Below are positions 36,761 to 46,755 of a stretch of DNA of 64,000 nucleotides, one piece after another. The stretch is from Stercorarius parasiticus (lineage: Eukaryota > Chordata > Aves > Charadriiformes > Stercorariidae), in the NCBI GenBank assembly GCA_013396915.1, contig VWZL01000192.1:434001-498000 (forward strand), written 5' to 3'. The position numbers and the translations under genes are program-made. Under the pieces are notes generated by a model, which saw only the letters and a list, made by a program, of their open reading frames with translations, had not been told where the DNA came from and searched no databases. Position 1 is the first letter of the stretch. Every line of letters starts with the position of its first letter.

Positions 36761-38929
36761 GGGTGAGGGAATATCTGCTGCACTGGAGAGGACATCCACA
36801 AGAGGTTGCCCATCTGTTTTCATTCCTGGGTGGACACTGGGGAGAGTTTTCCCTTTTTCATTCTCTCTCTCTCTTGCTTGCTCTGTTTATCCCCTGAGGG
36901 TAACTTTACCAATTGAGTCAATGTATGCACCATCAGCTAGAGATTCCATGAATGAAACTTTGTACATGTAGGCGTCCTTCTCCTTTCTTTGTGTAACTCT
37001 CGGAATCCCAATAGGCTCAAGCTAAGACCAAATCCAAAGAAGAATCTGTGAAACAAAGACCCAGATAATCAGTCAATTCTGCCCCAAGCCTGGTTTGGAG
37101 ATTGCCTTTAAAACACAGAGAAGAGTCAGCCAAGGGGAATCCTTGTATGATTTTGATACATTTGGTCCATTTTTGAGGCTGGGACAAAGTCACAGTCAAA
37201 TTCAATGTTAACAGCAATTTATAGTACTTTTGTATCTATCAAGTCTTAAACTTACATTTCTGCTTCTGATTCATGCTCTTGAGGATGTACAAATTGTAGA
37301 GCTTCTGAGTATACATCTTATGGAAAAAATAAAAAGCTTTCTTTTCTTTTTTTTCATTTTTAAAAAAACATGGCTAAGGTGTGTATTGAAGAGTGCCCAA
37401 TAGTAGTTAACGATTTTTTTCTGTTATGCAAGATGCATGCCTACCCTCTCTGAATCTATGGAAATACCAGTGTGTGCTCAAACTATTTATATCTCTGAAC
37501 ACATCATTTTTCTTATCAAGTTGTCATTGCATTTGCTGAGCTGCTTGACTGGTTATTGCAGACAGAGTAAAAATATTCTGCTGCTAGGTATGCCTTAAAA
37601 AAAAAAAGTATATACAAAAACAATAATAGCAAGTTGTTGTAATATTCCACGTTTTTTTTGCCCTACTCCTGCTGATTGCTGACAGTTCTATTGTGGTTTT
37701 GAAGATATATTTAATTATATTTTTAATCTGCCAGCTGTAGTATGATGCCTTAGAACATTTTTGCCAATGAGGTTTTTTTTCTTTGCAAATATATTCTATC
37801 AATGTGATTTTGACAGGTAATCTCGTAGGGTGGTAAAAACATTCTGCACATCAAATTGGCCACCCATTCATGAGCTACACTAGATGATGCCTGAACTTTG
37901 ATATAGATATTAACAATCTGTGTCAATATACTAGCCTGTGGCTAATTGGAAAGAGAATACAAATTTGCAAGTACTAAAAGATCTGTTCCACAGATATTCC
38001 TTCCTGACTGTCTTTTACTTTGAGTTGATCATCAGAGATAGCACAGTGAAAATTCTCTTAGACAACTATATTTGCACTTGCTATCACCATATGCTAAGTA
38101 GCTTGTGCAAATGTTACTCCTACACTGAATAAATCGCCTGGCTAATTATTGTATTAACTGTTTATGGTCTGATTTTGCATTCTCTTATTCATTATCAGTT
38201 CATGGTTCTTAATATTTCCCTGTTTGATTTGCTTCCCCACAGACTAGAAATCTCTTCCTAGGTCTGACACAGAAATCTGTGCTACGATAAAATAATCACT
38301 GTTTCAAAATGCATAAAAGTAGAGATTTCAGTAATCAGATATGCAAAAAAGTAAAATCACTTTCTTTCTTTAACTAAACTGTGTTACTTATATTTTATCA
38401 ATTAGCCACTCTGTTTTTCAAGCAAAATCTTTTGTCTTGCAAGACTAAGCAAACCCTACTAGGCCTTTTAGGTGCTTGGCAGATCTGTGAGATAACGATA
38501 GTTGTAGCAATCACTCAGCACAGCTGAGTTGCACTTCAAAGGAGCCAAAAAATTATTGACTAAAATGAAAATATCAAGAAATCACTTCAGATTTGTTCTC
38601 ACTGGTCAGCATCTAGTCTGACATTTTACCAGACTTAGCTAATTGCTTATTCCATTAAAATCAATAGACGTTTTGCCTTTGTGGCCACCAAGATCAAGAC
38701 TTGCCTATGAATTGCGTTAGTGCTGTCTGGATTATAAATCTTTCCTGACAGGTTCACTGCTATACAATATATCAGGGACTGGTAGAATTTAAAACAAAGA
38801 GTGTATTTTATTTTATGTCCTCATTACCTTAGCAGCAAGTCATGCAACTTGACTATTACTTTTGTCTTTTTAAAGTCTGTTTTCCAACAAGACATCTGCT
38901 CTTGGTCGGGAGATAGAGCATTCCCCTTG
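36761..38929. other. No gene seen
   Basis: A short TC/CT-rich tract lies at 36855-36885. The rest is unique AT-rich sequence with T- and A-runs. I recognise no exon or repeat family. Confidence 0.55.
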
Positions 38930-40700
38930 TCATTGTTTTCCAATAGTTAAATATCCTTCCTCTTACCCTTACCTCTTATCCTTACTTTTAAAGAAAATGT
39001 CTAACTCTTATTCACTTTCATCTCTTGGTTGAATCTTTAAATTTAGTGGTTTTATCTTTGTGAGAATAAAGAACCTTTTGGCACACCGCACACTGGCTCT
39101 TCATGAAGATTTTGCACTTTGTAAAGAGGTTGCCTCTCTTTCTTGAGAAGCTAAACATACCAAGTTCTTCAAGTCTCTTGGTGTAAGGTTTCTCCAACCC
39201 TTAAATTCCTGTTGTTGATTTTTTTTCAAAATAAAAAGTTAAACAGCTGCACTGTAGCAGTATTGGTCTCAGTTCAGAATCCTTACAGATCCTGCAAGTC
39301 AATCTCTTGTTTACAGGTTGAAAGGCTGAATTAACAGCTTGGCTCCAAGATTTGTCCCAATTACACCAACTCACTAAAGTCTTTCAGCTGTTGCTCTCCA
39401 CGACATAGTTTTTCTTTTTACCATTATGGTCTTCATTGCCTGTTCCTCACTGTTTAACACTGTGCTGGCTGTGTCTAAACATTTGAATCCAACTTACCTT
39501 AGCGGTCTATATTTCACTTGCAAACTGATCCAACTTCATCACAATTTCCCACACGTTCAGCCATGATGTCACCTACTTTTTTTCTTCTGATTTTCTTACG
39601 GAAATACTGAGTAGCATTAGACTAGTCCTTTCAAATCTGTTTCATCTCTTCTTCCTCCCCAGGCTGACAATAACTCTCCATTGAACTTCTTTCTGAGAAG
39701 ACAGTTATCTAGTTGTCAACCCACCTAACGTGCTTTCTTGACAACTTTTAACCAGAAGGTAGTGAAATACTAAATCTCACACTCTTCAGAAGTCTTAGCA
39801 TGTTTGCAGTTATCAAGCCTGTCTTTTCAAAAAATGAGAATTTTTGTTTTGATTGCATTGTTTTCCTGGGGAGTGGGAAAAAAAAAAAAAAAGTATTGAC
39901 TGGCATTAATCACCTTTACAGCCATTTAGAAATTTATACCAGGATCAGGTTTTCCTTGAATTTTGTCTGTGACAGACGTCAGGGTAATTGTCTCCACAGT
40001 ATCCTAGACCACCCTGCTTACCCTCTCTAGATCAGAGCACAGTACTAGGATTTTTCCAGACTGCTTGTATTTTCCCTCTACCTCTGTCTATTCCTGCTAT
40101 CTATTAAAAATTCAGAGCATGAACTAGAGATGTCCTCCATCAACTCACACAGAATCCATCCGTGCAAATATCCTGGCCCGCTGATTTAAAATTATTTATC
40201 TCTGAGAGATGTTTAACACCCTCCACAGCTACTAATGAGCTGGAAAATACTTTATCATGTTCATATGATTCAAATACATCCTCCTGCTTCTTTCAAGATA
40301 CAAAACAGAAATATTGAATAAACACATCTGTCATTAAAACTTCTGCCACCCCCCTAAGCATCAGAATTCTATTATAGCTATTATTCAGAACCTACCTTAT
40401 TCCAGCTAGTCAGAGATTTTGCTCTTTTGCTGCCTTAATTTCCTACAACCTATAACTTCTCCTTCTAGTTGATAGCTGTTGCTTCCCTTTTCTGCTTGCT
40501 AAATATTGCTTTTTAATTTTGAAGTGCTGCTTCCAGTCTTTTGTTGAGCCTGGAAGGGTTATAACTAATGTTGTCCTCTCTTTTAGTTGTGTATTTATGA
40601 CATTTTAGATACTTTGGTTCTTTTTAAAGAGCTCTCAGATTTCATCTGTTTTTTCCTAACATTTTTCTCCTAATATATTTCCTTTCACTTTTTATCTAAT
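38930..40700 (-). mobile_element. Ancient CR1-type LINE with reverse-transcriptase remnants
   Basis: About 1.8 kb matches, in order, an antisense amniote CR1 consensus that I remember from turtle and crocodile genomes. The blocks on the plus strand are GAAGCTAAACATACCAAGTT (39150), TTGAACTTCTTTCTGAGAAG (39681), GTTATCTAGTTGTCAACCCA, GTGACAGACGTCAGGGTAAT (39970), TGCAAATATCCTGGCCCGCT (40165), GATGTTTAACACCCTCCACA, AAAACAGAAATATTGAATAA and AATATTGCTTTTTAATTTTG (40503). Low coordinates are the 3' part and high coordinates the coding part, as a single minus-strand insertion requires. The 39970 block read backwards contains AAT TAC CCT, a decayed form of the Asn-Tyr-Arg-Pro reverse-transcriptase motif. 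Frames are shattered by stops and indels. The ends are approximate and the 38930-39100 part is the weakest. It is inactive. Confidence 0.75.
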
Positions 40701-41603
40701 CTAGGAAAGTAGCCTTATATATCTGTTTTGACTGATGAAGTATGCATGGATGGTGGAGAGGTGACACTGGCCTGTTGTCCTGCAAGTGCTTCATAGTCTG
40801 GTGTGTATTTCAGGTCTCTTAATGCTGGAGTATTTACAGCACTGCTTAGTGGATAAATGTGTAAATGGATCTACAGAGGAAATTGTGTGGTTTGAGCAAA
40901 GAGATTCTAAGTCCTACCAGATCCTCTTCCTCCCAGCTAGAATGTGCTCATTGAGATGCACAGAGCTCCAGCCATGAAACATGGGGTAGTTGTGAAGCTC
41001 TTGTATTTATACTCACAAATTAATTTGGGAGATGGCTTTTTTGATTGTTTATCTTAGGTTACTGAATGTATAACCTTGCTTCATGAGGCAGCCAACAACT
41101 TGCAGTGCACTGATTAATTCCTTTTTATCCATAAAAATAAATAAATAAAATCACCCCAGAAACTGGTCAAAATACTTTTGAGTACGCGTCTTTTCATTGT
41201 TAAAAAGAAAAGTCTATTATCGTTTAAAATCGTACATACATTTTACTTCTGGCTACCTGAGACTTACCACATTTATTTTCAACAAAGAATTTGTCTTACA
41301 CTGAGCATGGAAGCAGTGCATTATCCATTTACCTACTCCTTGTAAGCTTTAGATGAGGTGTGTTTGCTGTGACGTCTATGAGGAATTGGCCAGCATATGA
41401 CGGTTTGGTTCTGAATCAGCCATGGGCCATTAATTTCTTTTTTTTTTTGCTTGTGAACAGAAAAGTCATTGCAGTTGATGCTCTACTTGTTCAGTAGCTA
41501 CCTGTGTAATCTTCCTATGTTTGCTGCTGTCATCCTTCTTTCTTACATTCCTGCTACTGTTATTTATGGTCAGCTACTATCTTATTAGCTTGTTAGAATA
41601 GGG
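40701..41603. other. No gene seen
   Basis: Unique AT-rich sequence with a short ATAAATAA run near 41133-41150. No gene or repeat recognised. Confidence 0.55.
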
Positions 41604-41690
41604 GATTTATATTATGTATTTGTATAGCACCTACAGTGACAAGGACCATGATCCTGACATGCTGTATAAATAACAGCAGGAACCCTTGCT
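41604..41690 (+). mobile_element. Old amniote repeat fragment
   Basis: TTATATTATGTATTTGTATA, GCACCTACAGTGACAAGGAC, CATGATCCTGACATGCTGTA and TAAATAACA follow the remembered amniote motif 'tatttgtattacagtagcgcctag..ccaggaccccattgtgctaggcgctgtacaaaca'. The copy is short and diverged. The family name is not certain. Confidence 0.5.
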
Positions 41691-41718
41691 TTTGAGATCG
41701 TAGATATTGTTTAAGGCC

Positions 41719-42112
41719 TTTAAAAGGAGGCTGAGGGGGGGACCTCATCGCTCTCTCCAGCTTCCTGACAAGGGGACATGGAGAGGAAGGTGCTGAGCTC
41801 TTCTCCTTGGGAACATGATGGGACGCGTGGGAATGGTTCAAAGCTGCACTGGGGGAAGTTCAGACAGGACATTGGGAAGCATTTCTTTACTGAGAGAGTG
41901 GTCAAACACTGCAACAGGTTTCCTAGAGAGGTGATCGATGCCCCAAGCCCGTTAGTGTTTAAGAGGCATTTGGACAATGCCCTTCATAACATGCTTTAAC
42001 TTGGTCAGTCCTGAATTGGTCAGGCAGTTGGACTAGATGATTGTTGTAGGTCCCTTCCAACTGAAACAGTTCTGTTATCCTATCCTATCCTATCCTATCC
42101 TATCCTATCCTA
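41719..42112 (+). mobile_element. CR1 LINE of a pentamer-tailed subfamily
   Basis: About 390 bp. It starts near AAAGGAGGCTGAGGGGGGGA and runs through CGCTCTCTCCAGCTTCCTGA, GTTCAGACAGGACATTGGGA, CATTTCTTTACTGAGAGAGT, CATTTGGACAATGCCC and CAGGCAGTTGGACTAGATGA. It ends in GTAGGTCCCTTCCAACTGAA followed by seven perfect TATCC units. The tail differs from the octamer tail of the other CR1 copies, marking a different CR1 subfamily. The open frames 41593-41999 are by-products of the element. Confidence 0.88.
42076..42112 (+). repeat. (TATCC)7 tail of the CR1 copy
   Basis: Seven uninterrupted TATCC units (42076-42110) directly after the CR1 body, then TA. LINE tails of this kind arise at insertion and can expand afterwards. 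Confidence 0.9.
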
Positions 42113-43222
42113 AATATATACAAAAATTATATTTGGCCACCTGTAACATGGGTGGTTTTGTCTCCAGTTTCTTGAAATGGCAAATCCAAAGCTATCAGTG
42201 ATTCCAGCAAGATGTGGATCAAGTCCTGTAGAAATACACGGAACGAGGGTATTAAAAAATGGCAGTGCTGGTCCAGTGTGGGTCCCTTTCCTCCAGGCAC
42301 TTATTTAATGTGAGGTTGTTTCCATTAGAAGAGCTGAAGTAAGAAAAAACCTAACAGTCATCAGAGACCTTTTCAGATTTCTTTGCAGAGGTGGCAGAAA
42401 ACATGCCATTTCAATTTATTAATCTTTCTACGACGTGGCCTTGAGAACAAATACTTGTAACAGTCTTTGCACAGGGTCTGACCCTACATCTCCCAACAAT
42501 GTCAGGAGCTTTCTTCCTACCTGTTCTCCAGCAGTCCAATACCTGATACCTGTCCGTCCATTCCTTTGCCATCAGGCATCTTGTCAGGAGAAAAATAACA
42601 ATTCACAACAGCACCTGTCTTACAAGGCACTAAATCTCAGTAACTGAGATGTCTCTCAGTCTGTGACCTGTGAAAAACTGAACAGGTTTTGTTAAAAGCT
42701 AACCATTTTTTAAAAAACTAATAGTAAGATATTCAGCTGATTTCAGGAGCATGTTATTGAAGCTGGAAGGTCTATGCATTTTGCAAATCTCACAAGGTAT
42801 TTCTGAGTCCCACAACATGCTTACAAATGCTCAAAACACTTTCACCAATTAAGTCAATGAATCACGAATAAAAAACTCCAACAATTTCACTTGCAAATCC
42901 TGACTTTATTCCTACAATACAGGGATAAGGGAGGATTTACAGAGCGTGTACTGTCAAGTACTGAAGCAATTTTGATTCTCAATATGCCTTGTGTCTATGT
43001 TTGAAAGAATGAGCAAGTTATTGACGTGATCTGAAAAATCCAGAGTAAAATCTTTCCGGTAGAAGGGAAAAAGAACAGAGGATGCTGAATATTGCCCATG
43101 CGTATTTTTTCTCTCAATGATTTGAGTAATTATTTGTCCACTCATTGGTTAGGGCAAGATCAAGGAATAATGGTATAGATCTCCTTAAAACTGTTAAAAC
43201 TGACACTGCTATTCCCCACAAA
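42113..43222. other. No gene seen; spacer between inverted CR1 copies
   Basis: Unique sequence of about 1.1 kb between the 3' tails of two opposite CR1 elements. The 70-codon open frame at 42435-42647 (+) is unrecognised. Confidence 0.55.
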
Positions 43223-43225
43223 TAA

Positions 43226-43385
43226 GAGTAGAGTAGAGTAGAATAGAATAGAATAGAATAGTTGCAGTTGGAAGGCACCTACAACAATCATCTAGTTCAA
43301 CTGCCTGACCACTTCAGGGCTGACTGAAAGTTAAAACATATTATTTTTAAGGGCATTGTCCAAATGCCTCTTAAACTTAACAGAA
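43226..43385 (-). mobile_element. CR1 LINE of the same pentamer-tailed subfamily, inverted
   Basis: On the plus strand the complement of the tail comes first (three GAGTA then four GAATA units, 43226-43260). The body follows: GCAGTTGGAAGGCACCTACA, ACAATCATCTAGTTCAACTG, CCTGACCACTTCAGGGCTGA and GGGCATTGTCCAAATGCCTC. It stops about 125 bp in, more truncated than its partner at 41719-42112. Its body is the reverse complement of about 41965-42072, with only scattered mismatches plus small gaps. Confidence 0.88.
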
Positions 43386-46300
43386 GCGATACCCTGGGGA
43401 TCTCTGCTGCTGTAAGACACCCATGTGGGGACAGTGGAACTGAACCTCAGATCTTGAACCCTGTAATGGGAGCAAAGATATCCATCTGACAGAGGCATTA
43501 GACTGAAGAACCATAAATTACTGTTCAACCTGGAACACAGCTGACCTTACATATTTCCATTGATATAGATAAGTCCATCAAAATATTAATTTAACTGGAA
43601 AAATACAGGGAAAGCTAAAATAGATCATCATCAGCAGGACTTATTCCGACTACATCCAGTCAACCAGCACAGATTGAATGCTGGATTTCAATAGTAAATT
43701 TGAGAAGCATGCATGAAAAAACACATCAGAATATTACCAAGCGTTGAAGAAATTTATTTGTTCACAGATACATCCTCAAGTTATTCATCACGTGCTTTAC
43801 ACATCATTTTGAAGACTTCAGTCCTTAAGCCAGTGGGTTCTGACATAGAATGGAAACTTTATGTGGAATCTATACTGTATTTTCCAGAATCTAGGTTTCA
43901 TTTGTTATAGCCATGGCAGTGAACGTTTATGAATGTACACAAAAATTAACTGGTGTAGACATGATTCCATCAAAATCCTGAATCCATGTGAAACGTTAAG
44001 TCACCTGCTCATCCTCGTGGTGGAGATGCCAGGTGATGATTATTTTAATGTTAATATTGTGAAGTGAATCATTCTTCCATATTGTGATAACATATGGGAT
44101 GAACCACTTCCAGAAAGCCAAGCCAAAGGGGTCCAGCTCTGCTGGTGAAGTTTAAGGACTTTATAGCTATTCAGAGAACACATGTTATCATTCATCAAAA
44201 TCTGCACTCTATTAGAGAGTAGTGTTCTATCTTGGTAGTGCAGAGGGATAGGTCTTAACACTGAATCAGTCTACCTTCAAGTGTGTGAGCAGGTCATGAG
44301 ATCCCTGAATGTTTAATTCTTGCAGTAGTTCCAGAATAGCTCTCCTGCATCTTTTGCGTGTGAAGGTCAGTGTACAAGGAAGGTTTAGAGAAATGCAAAA
44401 ATGCAGTAGTTAGCAGTGGAAGTAATTCCTTCTTGCCCCCACAGGTAAGCAGTGCAATACTTGATACATGGAATTAATACAGTATAATATACAAGTAGCA
44501 ATCTGGAACATAAGCTCAAAAAAGAAATACATTTTATTTCCTTATACCATTTTGATAAATCTTAAAGTACTCCTTTAGGGAAGAGAGGTATAGTTTACTC
44601 TTGCAAAAGCATGTGTTCCCTTGTATTCTACAATAGTCTTCAGACATTCTCAGCAAGATTAAATAAATGTTATTTTTAATAATGAATGACTAAGTACCAA
44701 CACGGTAAAAATCAAGGTAACTGATGTATTATTCAAGTACATGATCCACAGCTATTTGAAACCAATCAGCTTGTTGATCTTATCTAGTTCGATGGCTTTG
44801 GATCAAACTCTAGTATTTACAGGAGCTTTTATTTGCAAGGCATTTAGAAACAAGTTCAGATAAGAATTTGCAAGTGGCATGAATGTTCAGCCTACTGATA
44901 AATTTAAGCAAACAGACAATGCATAAATAAGCATTTATAGGTCAACGTTTATCATATTACATAATGCAACTTTGTAGAATTTTCAGTTAATAGATTTTTC
45001 ATCACAGCTATATCATTTAAAAAATGTTTTTACTTATTGCCTACTACCCAAACCAGCAGGGAATTAAAACAGCAGTAGCAAAACAAAATGTTGCTATTTG
45101 ATTAAAGAAAATTATCTTTTAAGGATTTTTTTATGTTGCTGCAATGTTGCTACTGGTGTTACATTATGCCAAAAATTTAAGACTGAACTAAGAGTTTTAC
45201 TGAACAGCATTAGATGGCAGTCTTGGATGTGTTGTACAATGAGCATCAAATGTACCAAAATTCAGAGAAATGGTATGCTGGATTAAAAACTGCTTCTGCG
45301 GTTGTACTCGGCATCCTTGTTTAAATGGGTTTAGATCCCACAACTTCTGTCGTCTGTTACAATAATAAAGCTCTGGTCTGAATAGCATTAAAGGAAACAT
45401 TAGAATAGTTTTTCAGAACCATTGGAAAAATATTCTTTAGAATAATGAGGATACTTCTTTCTTTAATTGTTATTTGAGTAAATGGCTGTAGATACTTTAA
45501 ATGGGCTTTTCTTTACCTTTCTTTGCTTTTGTAAATAGCCATATGTTCTTTTAAGACCTTCAGAGACTTTTCTGCTACAGCCCCCTAGAAAATCCTATAA
45601 ATAATGGTTGTGTTGCATCAGTCCAGTGAAACTGTCTGTTTCCTTTGAAATTGTTTTCCTCGAAGTTGTTCATAGTCCCTGGTCCTGAGATACAATAAAA
45701 GGACGTTCAGAGTATAGAGGAAGAGAGTATCAGATAACATTTTTTTGTGCGTGTAGGCTCCTCCAGTTATGGCAGCTGCCAATGTCTGTTCTAGCATCTG
45801 GTCATCACGTATGGTTTCTGGCCATAGCTCCTTATCCTGGGCTGCTGTCCTTGCAATAGTGACTTTGAAAACTGCTGGACTGTCAAGCTTGGATCCTGGA
45901 GGTTTCTTATATGCACAATACATTCAGGACTAGAAGTAGTGATGTTTATCTGCTCTGCTCGCTCTTTACTGTAATTCAAGCTCGGTGTGTGGATCATCCA
46001 TTCCTTCTCTATATATTTCAGATACTTGAACTTCCTGCAGAACAGTGTCTCTAGAAAACGCTGTCAGCTGGAATATAGTTTTGTGACGTGTTTGATGAGG
46101 TCAGATTTACAGGTGTATAGGATGGAAGTAGGCATCAGACTGCCACCACAATTTAGTGACCTAATGCTTAGTGCAATACAAATCAGGAGTAAGGTTTTGA
46201 AGTAAATCTGATCATCCATGCAGACGTCAGTTCTCACTGTGGAATGCAGTTGGATTGTATGACCTGGACTCTTTATGGATGAAACTCAACTGGAGAATGA

Positions 46301-46529
46301 GATTCAGCTCACATCTGATGTGCTCAAACTGCCTGAAGGCATTCAGTCCTTTGGACCAGGCTAAATACTCATCATACAGAGGGGGCTGCACAAGTAAAAG
46401 AAGATGAAGAAAAAAATTGCAAATTTCTCAAGATGAGCTTGGTTCAATTTTAAAAACAATACTGGATAGCTTATCTATAGTTGTTACAAAAGAGTTTATT
46501 TGGGGTTTTTTATCACTTTATTAGCATGA
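43386..46529. other. No gene seen
   Basis: Unique AT-rich DNA. Open frames at 45618-45923 (-, 101 codons) and 45987-46205 (+, 72 codons) have no recognised domain and lack supporting splice signals. No repeat family recognised. Confidence 0.5.
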
Positions 46530-46755
46530 ATATAATTAGTAATAATAACTTCTATGTAGAGCTCAGTAGATCTCACAGTGCTTTACAAAACAGGATCCTG
46601 TCATTATTCCTACTGTACAGCTACCAAAAACAGGCACAGAAAAGATAAGTGACTTCAGAAAGGTGTCCTTGCAGGCCTTCGGTAGAGCCAAAAATAAAAC
46701 CAAGACCAATGCATTTACAATCCAGTACACTATCTACTAGGCCATAGTCTCTTTT
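46530..46755 (-). mobile_element. MIR/L2-class ancient repeat
   Basis: A colinear series fits the antisense MIR/L2-type amniote consensus: AATAATAACTTCTATGTAGA, CAGTAGATCTCACAGTGCTT, TACAAAACAGGATCCTGTCA, ACAGGCACAGAAAAGATAAG (for 'gaggcacagagaggttaagt'), TGACTTCAGAAAGG, and CACTATCTACTAGGCCATAG (for 'gctctatccactaggccacg'). It is about 225 bp long and nearly full length for this type of fragment. Minus is assigned because MIR is conventionally written with the 'gtgaccttgggcaag' sense. Whether RepeatMasker would call MIR, L2 or a reptile-specific relative cannot be settled by eye. Confidence 0.75.

Noticed and set aside
45618..45923. 101-codon minus-strand open frame of mixed composition, with a 72-codon plus-strand frame just downstream
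   Set aside because: No domain or family recognised, no splice signals that would join them, and the lengths are within chance.
46346..46375. TTGGACCAGGCTA shared with 63865-63880 near the window end
   Set aside because: A 13-base match is expected many times by chance in 64 kb and the flanks align poorly.
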